Origin: CANKJK01 sp040081715
GTDB taxonomy: Bacteria > Acidobacteriota > Vicinamibacteria > Vicinamibacterales > UBA2999
Direction: 5' to 3'
NCBI GenBank assembly: GCA_040081715.1
Contig: JBEBFY010000016.1
Span: 1-64,000, forward strand
DNA: 64,000 nt
A program made the translations under genes and the position numbers. Shown here piece after piece: positions 41,862 through 49,750 of this stretch (position 1 is its first letter; each line of letters starts with the position of its first letter). Under the pieces are notes generated by a model. That model was not told the origin of the DNA, did not search any database, and worked only from the letters and a program-made list of their open reading frames with translations.

Positions 41862-43175
41862 GTGACTCCACCACATGAAATCGCTCCCGCACGCGGGCGT
41901 CTTGGCGTAATGCTCGTGGGCCTCGGGGCCGTCAGCACCACCACCATTGCCGGTGTCATCGCCATCAGAAAAGGCCTCGCCATTCCAATCGGGTCGCTCA
42001 CGCAGATGGGCACGATCCGGCTCGGGAAGCGCTCCGACGGCCGCACCCCGAAAATCAACGACTTCGTGCCGCTGGCCCAGCTCGACGACCTGGTGTTTGG
42101 CGGGTGGGACATCTTCGAGGAGGACTGCTACGCGGCCGCGAAGACGGCCGGGGTGCTGGAATCCTCCCTGCTCGATCAGATCCGGCCCGAGCTGGAAGCC
42201 ATCAGGCCGATGCCCGCCGTGTTCGACCAGCGCTACGTGAAGCGGCTGCAGGGTCCGAACGTCAAGACGGGCAAGAACAAGCTGGACCTGGCGGGGCAGC
42301 TCATCGCCGACATCCGTAACTTCAAGGCGACGAACAACTGTGATCGCCTCGTAATGGTCTGGGTGGGCAGCACCGAGGTCTTCATGAAGGCAGGGCCGGT
42401 GCATGAGTCACTGGCGGCTTTCGAGAAGGGGCTCGAAGCGAACGACGACGCCATTCCGTCGAGCATGGTCTACGCCTACGCCGCGCTGAAGGAAGGCATT
42501 CCCTTCGCCAACGCCGCGCCCAACCTGACGGCCGACATTCCGGCGATGCTGGAGCTGGCGGCGCAGAACGGGTCGCCGCTGGCCGGCAACGACATGAAGA
42601 CGGGGCAGACGCTGATCAAGACGATCATCGCGCCGGGCCTCAAGGCGCGCCTGCTGGGTGTGCGCGGGTGGTACTCCACCAACATCCTCGGCAACCGCGA
42701 CGGCGAAGTGCTGGACGACCCGGAGTCGTTCAAGACCAAGGAAGAGAGCAAGAAGTCCGCGCTGGACTACATTTTCCAGCCGCAGCTCTACCCTGAGCTC
42801 TACAAGGATCTGTCCCACGTGGTCCGCATCAACTACTACCCCCCGCGCGGCGACAACAAAGAGGGCTGGGACAACATCGACATTGTCGGGTGGCTGGGCT
42901 ACCCGATGCAGCTCAAGATCAACTTCCTCTGCCGCGACAGCATCCTGGCCGCGCCCATCGTGCTCGATACCGCGCTTTTCATGGACCTCGCCAAGCGCGC
43001 GGGCATGAGCGGCATTCAGGAGTGGCTCTCGTTCTACTTCAAGGCGCCGATGCACGCGAAGGAGGTCTACCCCGAGCACGACCTCTTCATTCAGCTGATG
43101 AAGCTGAAGAACACGCTGCGCTACATGAAGGGCGAAGAGCTCATCACGCACCTCGGCCGCGAGTACTACGACTAA
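41862..43175 (+). CDS. ino1: Myo-inositol-1-phosphate synthase
   Basis: This 437-residue enzyme converts glucose-6-phosphate to inositol-1-phosphate with bound NAD, feeding inositol lipid or inositol solute synthesis. The dinucleotide loop LGVMLVGLGAVSTTTIAGV opens the frame, and GTIRLG, IDIVGWLGYPMQLKINFLCRDSILAAPIVLD and the closing LIQLMKLKNTLRYMKGEELI are typical. The start is uncertain: GTG 41862 is preferred over TTG 41856. TATAGT lies 9 nt before the GTG, so the message may have little or no leader. A second, deleted copy lies at 45857-46280. Confidence 0.9.
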   Translation: MTPPHEIAPARGRLGVMLVGLGAVSTTTIAGVIAIRKGLAIPIGSLTQMGTIRLGKRSDGRTPKINDFVPLAQLDDLVFGGWDIFEEDCYAAAKTAGVLESSLLDQIRPELEAIRPMPAVFDQRYVKRLQGPNVKTGKNKLDLAGQLIADIRNFKATNNCDRLVMVWVGSTEVFMKAGPVHESLAAFEKGLEANDDAIPSSMVYAYAALKEGIPFANAAPNLTADIPAMLELAAQNGSPLAGNDMKTGQTLIKTIIAPGLKARLLGVRGWYSTNILGNRDGEVLDDPESFKTKEESKKSALDYIFQPQLYPELYKDLSHVVRINYYPPRGDNKEGWDNIDIVGWLGYPMQLKINFLCRDSILAAPIVLDTALFMDLAKRAGMSGIQEWLSFYFKAPMHAKEVYPEHDLFIQLMKLKNTLRYMKGEELITHLGREYYD

Positions 43176-43303
43176 CCCGGCCCATCGCGCGGGTGCATCC
43201 ACGACGCCTGCGCCGAACATCTGCGTGCGGCGGCCCCACGCCCAGAGTCAAGGCGCTACCGCGCACCGGCGATGCCACCCCTGATCCAGGAAGGGGCCCA
43301 GCC

Positions 43304-43582
43304 CTACGACTGATTGCCGGGCGTCCCCGCGTCGTCCTTCCGTTCGCGCTCCACCTCGATCGAGCAGTCCTGCAGCAGCGCGACGACGGCACCGATCGCG
43401 GCCACGACTGGCGCCAGCACCGCGGCCACCACGCCAGCCGTCATCGGAAACTCCGCCACGACGCGCCCCTGGTGCACGATGCGGATGCGTCGTACGTTGC
43501 CCTCGTGAATCAGCTCTCTGAGCTGCTCCAGAAGGGCCCCGCCTTCAAGCTTGATCGACTCCCACCACATGTTTTCGGCCAT
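43304..43582 (-). CDS. DUF4342 protein
   Basis: The 92-residue protein matches the DUF4342 pattern: ELIHEGNVRRIRIVHQGRVVAEFPMTAGVVAAVLAPVVAAIGAVVALL (read in parts), which is a strand pair followed by a hydrophobic alanine/valine-rich segment of about 28 residues that could span a membrane. The function is unknown. It stands alone between the inositol-phosphate synthase and the remains of a regulator gene. The 128 bp upstream of its end hold no other feature. Confidence 0.8.
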   Translation of the reverse strand: MAENMWWESIKLEGGALLEQLRELIHEGNVRRIRIVHQGRVVAEFPMTAGVVAAVLAPVVAAIGAVVALLQDCSIEVERERKDDAGTPGNQS

Positions 43583-43654
43583 GGGTTCCCTCCGTGCGGC
43601 TACTTGAAGGCGGTCAGGCCCGCCCTCGACGGCATCATGCCACGCCCGCGCGCT

Positions 43655-43836
43655 TACGTCTCGACCGCCGCCCCTATGCGTCCGGCTGGCTCAACACGCT
43701 GCTGCAGATCGCGGCGGTGGAATCGGGCCGCACCGTGCCGGGGGCCGAGAATGTCCTGGCCCGCCTCTCCGAGTTGACGTTCGTGGGGGCCATCCGCAGA
43801 TACCTGGCCGCGCTCCCCGACGCGGGAGGTCTGCCT
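43655..43836 (+). pseudogene. Remnant of an AraC-family cupin regulator
   Basis: A single stretch of about 60 codons resembles the linker between cupin and helix-turn-helix domains of AraC-type regulators (Cupin_6 group): GWLNTLLQIAAVESG, then GAENVLARLSELTFVGAIRRYLAALPD. Everything before (cupin) and after (DNA-binding domain) is missing. The frame continues with unrelated residues to 44010. It is therefore a fragment left by deletion. The rest of 43583-44151 shows no other gene. Confidence 0.58.
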
Positions 43837-44151
43837 GCGAGGCGAGCCGCGGCCCTCGCGGCTATCGTCTCGTTTGCCTCACACACCGATGGTCCTGGCG
43901 ATATGCGCGGGCGCCAAGAGCCGCATAACGGCCTTTCGGTTCACCGGGCGGAGACTCTAATGTCGCCCGTCGTCATCCGGCACGATTCATCGGCGCCGTT
44001 GCTCCGCTGACACACCGAAGTTTGCGCGGGCGCCACACCGGCGTACCTGGCGCGTCACACCCGCCCACTACAACTGATGCATCGCGCTGCTGTCGCCGGC
44101 ACTTCGGCCGGCGCTCGCGCATCGCATCACACCTTTCTGGAGATACTCACG

Positions 44152-45537
44152 ATGACCACGTCTTTCGAACGCAAGAGGCTGGCGGCCGTAACCTTCCTCC
44201 TGCTGGCGGGCACGGTGCTCGCCGCCGACGGTCGGCGCTTCTCCGATTTCGTCGCGCTCCTGTCTTCCGCCACGCCGACCGCCGACGAGAGCGCGCCGAT
44301 CACGTTCGGTGACAGCGCACAGTTCCCCGCGTTCCTGCAACGGTCGATCGCCGACCGTGCCACGCAGCTCGCCGACGACAAGCCAAACTCCGGCAACTGG
44401 GACATGATCACGGCGAACGAGACAGGCGCGCAGCCGGGGCGCTTCCTCTTCACGGTGTTTGAGACGGGCCGGGCCGGCGTCCAGCGCCACGACACCTACA
44501 ACGGCCAGACCGACACGATCTGGTACAGCCCCGCCGACGGCGCCCACATCGCGTTCGACGCCTCGTACTGGACGCCGTGGGGCACGTTCATCACGGCCGA
44601 GGAAAACTGGTCGACCGTGCCGAATGGCGCAACGTCCAACCCGTACGGCCGCCTGTTCGAGTTGCGCAACCCGATCGACGCCCCTGCCCTGCAGAACGGC
44701 GAAGGCAACGACCACGCCGAGTTCGTCCACGCGAACATCGTCCCGCGCGTGTCCCACGAAGGGATCCAGTTCGACAAGTCGGGCAGCATGTACTTTATCG
44801 ACGAGCTGAACGGCGGCAGTCTCTACAAGTACACTCCGGCCGCGCCTCTGGCGCTGGTGCGTGCGGGCCGCGCCGACTACTTCGCGGCAGGCCAGACCTC
44901 CGTGCTCCGGGTGGGTGACGGCAACGCCGACAACGCCACGGGCGCCTACACCTGGGTGCCGATCACGAACAGCGATGGTGAGGCGCTGCCCGGCGCACTC
45001 GTCATCACCGACCCGAACGGCGTCATCTCGATCGACGGCCGCAACACGACTGACCTGCCAGCCTTCAAGGGCACCAACTACCAGCGCCCGGAGGACATCC
45101 AGCGTCAGGTGGTCAACGGCCGCGAGTACCTTTACGTCGCCACGACGACGACCAACGAGGTCTACCGGCTCGATCTCGCGAGCCAGATGATCTCGGTGTT
45201 CGCCAACCGCCAGACGATCAACCTCGCAACCGGTGCGCAGGTGGGATCGGCCCTCGCCAGCCCGGACAACCTCGCCATCGACAAGGACGGTTACATCTAC
45301 ATCGTCGAGGACCGGAACGGCGGCGTGGACAATGACATCTGGTTCGCCCGGGACTTGAACTTCGACGGCGACCTCCTCGATGCCGGCGAAGGCCTGACGC
45401 GCTGGGCCTCGAACGGCACGCCGGGCTCGGAGTTCACCGGCCTCTACTTCGACCCGACGAACAAGCGCCGGGCCTGGGTGAACATCCAGCACCCCGACAG
45501 CGGCAATGACAGGACGATGGAGATCGTGATTCCTTGA
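44152..45537 (+). CDS. PhoX-like (DUF839) secreted protein
   Basis: The 461-residue protein has a Sec-type signal (LAAVTFLLLAGTVLAADG) and the beta-propeller core of the PhoX/DUF839 group: NWDMITANETGAQPGRFLF, THDTYNGQ-like HDTYNGQTDTIWYSPADG, TFITAEENWS, HEGIQFDKSGSMYFIDELNGGSLYKY and LASPDNLAIDKDGYIYIVEDRNGG. Relatives are calcium and iron-dependent alkaline phosphatases. The classical PhoX Tat signal is absent, so the activity is not certain. The ATG at 44152 has GGAGA 8 nt upstream, so the longer frame to 44077 is not used. A large hairpin follows the stop. Confidence 0.78.
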   Translation: MTTSFERKRLAAVTFLLLAGTVLAADGRRFSDFVALLSSATPTADESAPITFGDSAQFPAFLQRSIADRATQLADDKPNSGNWDMITANETGAQPGRFLFTVFETGRAGVQRHDTYNGQTDTIWYSPADGAHIAFDASYWTPWGTFITAEENWSTVPNGATSNPYGRLFELRNPIDAPALQNGEGNDHAEFVHANIVPRVSHEGIQFDKSGSMYFIDELNGGSLYKYTPAAPLALVRAGRADYFAAGQTSVLRVGDGNADNATGAYTWVPITNSDGEALPGALVITDPNGVISIDGRNTTDLPAFKGTNYQRPEDIQRQVVNGREYLYVATTTTNEVYRLDLASQMISVFANRQTINLATGAQVGSALASPDNLAIDKDGYIYIVEDRNGGVDNDIWFARDLNFDGDLLDAGEGLTRWASNGTPGSEFTGLYFDPTNKRRAWVNIQHPDSGNDRTMEIVIP

Positions 45538-45554
45538 GTCGCCGGTAGAACGTT

Positions 45555-45621
45555 GCCAGTCGCGGCCGCTACGCTGGTGCGGGAGACCACGGTCCCGTGC
45601 CGAGCGGCGGCTGCGACTGGC
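45555..45621 (+). terminator. Large imperfect hairpin after the PhoX-like gene
   Basis: The arms GCCAGTCGCGGCCGC (45555-45569) and GCGGCTGCGACTGGC (45607-45621) pair at 14 of 15 positions. The middle 37 nt can fold further (GCGGGA with TCCCGT). It begins 18 bp after the PhoX-like stop. No T run follows, so it may act as an RNA end stabiliser or a terminator of unusual type. It is not an attC, since no core heptamers flank it. Confidence 0.5.
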
Positions 45622-45762
45622 GCACTTACCCCGGGCCCCGTTGAAGCGCCAGGCGGTGACGCCGGGGGCCCGTTCTGCGCCAGAAGCCCTGGCACAAAGC
45701 AGACTGCCCGAATAGCCTCGGGGAGCCCACCGGCTTCACGCCGGCGCAATAGGCGGGTGGCG

Positions 45763-45861
45763 TCAGTCGTAGTGCCGCTCGATGCGCGTGCCGATGCGAC
45801 ACACGATCTCCCACGGGATCGTGCCGATGGCGGCGGCCATCTCGCGCGCATCGAGCGGCGC
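45763..45861 (-). pseudogene. alr: 3' remnant of alanine racemase
   Basis: On the minus strand the frame reads DAREMAAAIGTIPWEIVC, then a short RIGTRIERHYD and TGA at 45765-45763. GTIPWEIVC is the conserved tail of alanine racemase, the enzyme that makes D-alanine for the cell wall. Only about 32 C-terminal residues remain. The upstream side is cut by the start of the duplicated inositol-phosphate synthase fragment at 45857. The gene is dead here, and a functional copy should exist elsewhere. Confidence 0.65.
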
Positions 45862-46280
45862 CCAACTTGACGGCGGATATCCCGGCGCTCCAGGACCTGG
45901 CGGCGCAGAACGGGTCGCCGCTGGCCGGCAACGACATGAAGACGGGGCAGATGCTGATCAAGACGATCATCGCGCCGGGCCTCAAGGCGCGCCTGCTGGA
46001 TGTGCGCGGGTGGTACTCCACCAACATCCTCGGCAACCGCGACAGCATCCTGGCCGCGCCCATCGTGCTCGATACCGCGCTTTTCATGGACCTCGCCAAG
46101 CGCGCGGGCATGAGCGGCATTCAGGAGTGGCTCTCGTTCTACTTCAAGGCGCCGATGCAGGCGAAGGAGGTCTACCCCGAGCACGACCTCTTCATTCAGT
46201 TGATGAAGCTGAAGAACACGCTGCGCTACATGAAGGGCGAAGAGCTCATCACGCACCTCGGCCGCGAGTACTACGACTAG
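45857..46280 (+). pseudogene. ino1: Partial, internally deleted copy of inositol-phosphate synthase
   Basis: The 414-nt open frame from ATG 45867 matches the last third of the synthase at 41862-43175 nearly residue for residue (NGSPLAGNDMKTGQ, RGWYSTNILGNRD, then SILAAPIVLDTALFMDLA). In the full gene 79 codons separate NILGNRD from SILAAPIV. Here they are missing, exactly between two CCGCGAC repeats, leaving the frame intact. It lacks the NAD-binding domain and cannot be an active synthase. Homology begins inside the alr remnant. The copy is close enough that the duplication looks recent. Confidence 0.88.
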
Positions 46281-46384
46281 CGCGGCGCCGTTGGCGTCAG
46301 GGTTGGGCTGCCCGCACCCCTGCGGGCGGCCTACCGCACCGGCATCCAGAACGACGTCAGCGCCGGTAGACGCACCCGGCCGGA

Positions 46385-47629
46385 CTAGCGATTCGCGTCA
46401 CGAATCTCGCGCGTGAACGCGTCCACGTCCCGGCCCACACCCTCCAACACACCGGCCGCATGCGCGGCCGGTGCGCCGCCCGTCAGCCCGCCGTCGCGCA
46501 GCAGCGACACCTCGACCAGCGCCGGTGTGCGCTGATGGCTGAAGGCCGCCATCGTGTGCGTGTCGAGCGAGACGTCGTACCGCGAGACGCAGACACCCTG
46601 CGACGGCCGCGAGGTCAGCACACGCACGAGCACGTAGATGTCCTGCTCCAGGCGGCTCACCGTCAGGCCGCCATTCGTCAGACGCGCGCGCACGGCCTCC
46701 TCCAGGCCCGCCTGCGTCAGACCACAGGCCGTGGCGTCGGCCGTCAGGCTGTCGACCGCCACGCTGACCTTCGTCAACCCGCGCAGCGAGAGCGCGCGCT
46801 GTGACCCGACCACCGGCGCGGCGGGGACATCTGGCGGGGCCGTTCCCGCGGGAGCGGCCGGCGTCCGGCCCGGCTCCGGCGGACGGCGCAGGAGCGGCGG
46901 TGGCGGCGGCGCCAGGCCATCCCGGGGCGCCGCGGCCACGGCCGCCTGGGGCGCGGCGACCGGCGCCTCGTTTGGCCGCGTGGGCTCGAAGACGCGATGG
47001 ACAACGTCGCGGCCGCCGTGCTCGAGAAACTGGATGTCGACCGAGAGACGACGCGGCGCCGCCGTCGCGCTGAAGGCGTAGCGGAGCTGCCGGCCCTCCT
47101 GGATGTCATAGGTCACGACAAAGCGATCACCTTCGAACACGGACCGTGCCACGAGCACGACGTCCGGCGCGAGCGTGAACGTTTCCTCGCGGCCCGGGCG
47201 AAACGCCCGCGCCCGGCCCTGGTCGTCACTGAGGGTGATCGCCGTCCCGGAGTCCGCAATCGTCAGGTGCCGCGCGGGTTCGCGGACCTCGGCCGTCATC
47301 AGGCGCAGCCGCTCGGCGTCCTCGCGTGACTCCCGCCTGGGTCCCGCGTTCCGCGCTCCCTGCGGGCGGCCCCCGTTTCCGTCGCTCCGTCCGCGGTTCC
47401 CCGCCCCGGACGTCCCACGGCGCCCGGGCATCGCGGGCTCCTCGGGGATCAGGTCCGCCCCGAATCCGACCTCACGCGGGGTCTGACCGAGTTCCGGGTT
47501 GAGCGTCCACGTACCGACCAGCGCCTGCGCCACCTGCGCGTCAGCCCGGCCCGCCGTTCCCAGCGCGCCCCACATCACCATCAGCCCCACGGCGCATACA
47601 CGTGTCCTCACTTGGGCGCTCCTCATCAT
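46385..47629 (-). CDS. Secreted protein of unknown function, Pro/Ala-rich
   Basis: The 414-residue protein begins with a signal peptide (CAVGLMVMWGALGTAGRADAQ). A domain follows with LVGTWTLNPELGQTPREVGFG at the start and strands such as LTIADSGTAITLSDDQGRARAF and LRYAFSATAAPRRLSVDIQF. A Pro/Ala-rich linker (APPPPPLLRRPPEPGRTPAAPAG) and a second domain of about 110 residues (LTKVSVAVDSLTADATACGL, VLVRVLTSRPSQGVCVSRYDVSLDT) complete it. No family is recognised. ATGs at 47629 and 47626 are equivalent. The frame upstream of them is not used because it is unlike a protein. Confidence 0.68.
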   Translation of the reverse strand: MMRSAQVRTRVCAVGLMVMWGALGTAGRADAQVAQALVGTWTLNPELGQTPREVGFGADLIPEEPAMPGRRGTSGAGNRGRSDGNGGRPQGARNAGPRRESREDAERLRLMTAEVREPARHLTIADSGTAITLSDDQGRARAFRPGREETFTLAPDVVLVARSVFEGDRFVVTYDIQEGRQLRYAFSATAAPRRLSVDIQFLEHGGRDVVHRVFEPTRPNEAPVAAPQAAVAAAPRDGLAPPPPPLLRRPPEPGRTPAAPAGTAPPDVPAAPVVGSQRALSLRGLTKVSVAVDSLTADATACGLTQAGLEEAVRARLTNGGLTVSRLEQDIYVLVRVLTSRPSQGVCVSRYDVSLDTHTMAAFSHQRTPALVEVSLLRDGGLTGGAPAAHAAGVLEGVGRDVDAFTREIRDANR

Positions 47630-47679
47630 TAGACGGCGGCGGGCGCCGCACGGACGGCCACTGATGTTGCCCCCATTTG

Positions 47680-47790
47680 TCAGGCGGTGTCGGGGCCGAC
47701 GGTCAGGTCGTGTTGCAGCCCCGTCATCCGTGGGCGGATGGCACGACGTCTCTGGTCTTTGATCCACGCGGCGCAGCCATCCACCAGATG
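47680..47790 (+). pseudogene. Possible IS91-family transposase remnant
   Basis: One plus-strand frame reads GADGQVVLQPRHPWADGTTSLVFDP. The order DG.V....HPW.DGTT.LVF.P is the C-terminal signature of Y2-type transposases of the IS91/ISCR group. The match ends at that point and the rest of the element cannot be found, so this would be a short fossil. The evidence is one motif only. Confidence 0.4.
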
Positions 47791-47906
47791 TACGGGAGGT
47801 CCGCCTTGGCCACGGTGCATAGCCCTCGCGAGAGTCGTCTCAGGCGCTCGATCGCACCGCGATCCTGAGCGGGCGCGACGGGCGTACCCCACTAATCTGC
47901 GGTGTG

Positions 47907-48140
47907 TCAGCGCCCAGGGGCGCATAACAGGTCTCCCGTTAACGCGGGGAAGAAGACCACCACCAGCGCCGCCCATACGGAGTACGCAGGCAGGTAGGCG
48001 ACCTGCCATCGTTCCAGCGCGGCAAACGAGCCCCGGCGGCGAAGGAAATGGGCATAGAGCCAGGCCGACCACGCCAGGTTGACGTGCGGTCTGGTGACCG
48101 TTGGAAACGTCGAGCGGTCGTCCGCGAATGGACGAGCCAT
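47907..48140 (-). CDS. Small membrane protein of unknown function
   Basis: The 77-residue frame reads HVNLAWSAWLYAHFLRRRG and then a helix of about 20 residues, WQVAYLPAYSVWAALVVVFF, which may span the membrane. No family is recognised. It is the only plausible gene in the 850-bp stretch 47630-48483. No ribosome site is clear, so it may be a non-coding by-product. Heptamers GCATAAC (47923) and GTTAACG (47939) at its 3' end look like cassette cores but do not pair into an attC. Confidence 0.35.
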   Translation of the reverse strand: MARPFADDRSTFPTVTRPHVNLAWSAWLYAHFLRRRGSFAALERWQVAYLPAYSVWAALVVVFFPALTGDLLCAPGR

Positions 48141-48483
48141 TGAGTAAGCCGCCCGGAATCAAGATACAAGGCGACATCAGTGGGTCTTCATCGGTGAACG
48201 GAACAACGTTATGTGCCCTGCCTCATGGCAGATTGGTGGGTGCGCCGCTGGCACGCTTGTATGGCGGCTGGGTCACGGTGGGATGGCCGCTGCCGTGAGA
48301 GGCTCCTCGCGAGTGTCCGTCTGGCGTCCGCAGCAGAGAATACGCCCGCCGGAAGCTGCCTCCGCCGGGTGCACGAGTGCACACACGGCGGCGGCCGAGG
48401 TCGCGGCACGAGCACCGCCAGCCCATCACGCGAAAGGTTGACCTGGGAGGTCGCGCGATTCTCCGCGGGCGCGAGTCCCCGGT
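48141..48483. other. Gene-free stretch
   Basis: Short frames overlap on both strands, but none shows a ribosome site, a family motif or a protein-like composition. One GTTATGT (48208) recalls an integron core but has no partner arm. I see no RNA gene, terminator or repeat that I can support. Confidence 0.6.
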
Positions 48484-49065
48484 CTATCGGCCCCGGTGCT
48501 TCTGCCTGTATTCGGCACTATTGCGAAGCTCAGTTTCGAGCTGCCGCTGCGACAACTGATTGGTGAACACGCTATCCACCCAGCCCGCGCTGGCTGGATC
48601 CGGCTCGCGGCCGAGTACCTCCCGGTAAGCAGATCGCACAATCGCCTGCGCCTGATCACGCCGCGTCATCGACCGGTTGTCTCGATACGATCGATTGTCG
48701 GAATTGTAGCGACGCTCGTCACGCTGGCGGTCCCGGTCCCATTGATGATCGTGGCCGACATTCCCACGGGCGCCTTCCCACTGGCCGGCGAAGTACTGCT
48801 GGTTGTGGTAGTACGGCGCCACCCAGTAGGCACCCTCATACGGGGGTCGCGTCCAGTAGCCGTCGTGCCAGATGTAGCGCGATCCCTCCCTGGACTGGTA
48901 GCCCTCGATCCAGAGGTAGTCGGGGCCGGGCTGTGGCGGCACGCGGTAGGCCCGGGGCGGCGGCGGCTCCCCGACATGAATGCCGAATGAAGATTGTGCC
49001 TGCGCCACCGAGGCGGACGTCAGAAGCACTACCGAGAGAGCGACGGTGTGCAGGAGTCTCTTCAT
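48484..49065 (-). CDS. YXWGXW-type secreted protein with DUF4214-like tail
   Basis: The 193-residue protein has a signal peptide (LHTVALSVVLLTSASVAQAQ). A YXWGXW-type surface segment follows (GPDYLWIEGYQS, SRYIWHDGYWTRPPYEGAYWVAPYY), then a polar linker (DRDRQRDERRYNSDNRSYRDNR). The C-terminal helical domain resembles DUF4214: IVRSAYREVLGREPDPASAGWVDSVFTNQLSQRQLETELRNSAEY (in parts), which in other proteins binds surface sugars or calcium. The role is unknown. It is an isolated gene with its 3' end facing the gene-free stretch. Confidence 0.74.
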   Translation of the reverse strand: MKRLLHTVALSVVLLTSASVAQAQSSFGIHVGEPPPPRAYRVPPQPGPDYLWIEGYQSREGSRYIWHDGYWTRPPYEGAYWVAPYYHNQQYFAGQWEGARGNVGHDHQWDRDRQRDERRYNSDNRSYRDNRSMTRRDQAQAIVRSAYREVLGREPDPASAGWVDSVFTNQLSQRQLETELRNSAEYRQKHRGR

Positions 49066-49309
49066 GATCGGAAGTTACGCCAGGGGCGCGAGCTAAGGCT
49101 GTTCTCGATTGCACATGAGTCTTCATCGGGCACACCCTGGCGGATTCGCTTTCGCTCCTGGTCGGAATGACGCCTGTATCACGAGGCCGAGTACATCGCC
49201 GCCTTGCCGTGCCGAGGTTCGCCGCTGGCGGCGAACCGTACTTCACAACGCCCCCAACGCGAGGGCCATCGAAATCGAGCGCAGCACCGACGGCGGCGCG
49301 TGTGAGCAG

Positions 49310-49743
49310 ATTGACGAAGTGGCCAGCTATCTGGCGACCAGCTGTCTCGACCGCACCGCCGACACGTCGGGTCACAGCTCGGGCTCGAGCAGTTCAGGGG
49401 TGCCGCCGGTCTACGTGGGTGGTGCGAGCCAGTCGTCCTTGAACCTCGCCAAGGAGAACTACCCCACCGTAGAAGTGGGCGTCCGCAATGCTCTGCAGGC
49501 GGTGGTCTCCGCGAGGGCGGCCACTGAGTTGAGCCGCCTGGACGACCCGCAGTACGCCAGCGAGTAGCGCAAGGTCGCCGCCGGCACGTCCACCGTCTTT
49601 CTGCTGCTCCAGCGGCAGAACACCCTCATCGCGACGCACAGCCAGAAGGCGCGAACCGAAGCGGATCTCAACTGCAGTCTCGCTGTACTGAGCCTCGTGA
49701 CCGGCGAGATCCTCGTCGTCAACCAGATCGACACGAAGCGCTG
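49310..49743 (+). pseudogene. TolC-like outer-membrane efflux protein remnant
   Basis: In one plus frame: VPPVYVGGASQSSLNLAKENYPTVEVGV, then EVGVRNALQAVVSARAAT and DDPQYASE, a TAG at 49565, and onward RKVAAGTSTVFLLLQRQNTLIATHSQK, TEADLNCSLAVLSLVTGEIL. The second part is the C-terminal end of TolC-type channel proteins (AGTST.FLVLQRQ.DL is conserved). The amber stop and a missing segment between VEVGV and the helix show it is dead. Read upstream to 49110 without recognisable matches. Confidence 0.7.
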
Positions 49744-49750
49744 AGCCCGG

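Noticed and set aside
45444..46256. 270-residue minus-strand frame across the duplicated fragment
   Set aside because: It is the reverse of the PhoX-like tail, the hairpin, the alr remnant and the ino1 copy. Only the alr tail is real.
47923..48214. GCATAAC and GTTATGT as ends of another cassette
   Set aside because: They lie about 290 bp apart and have no matching arms.
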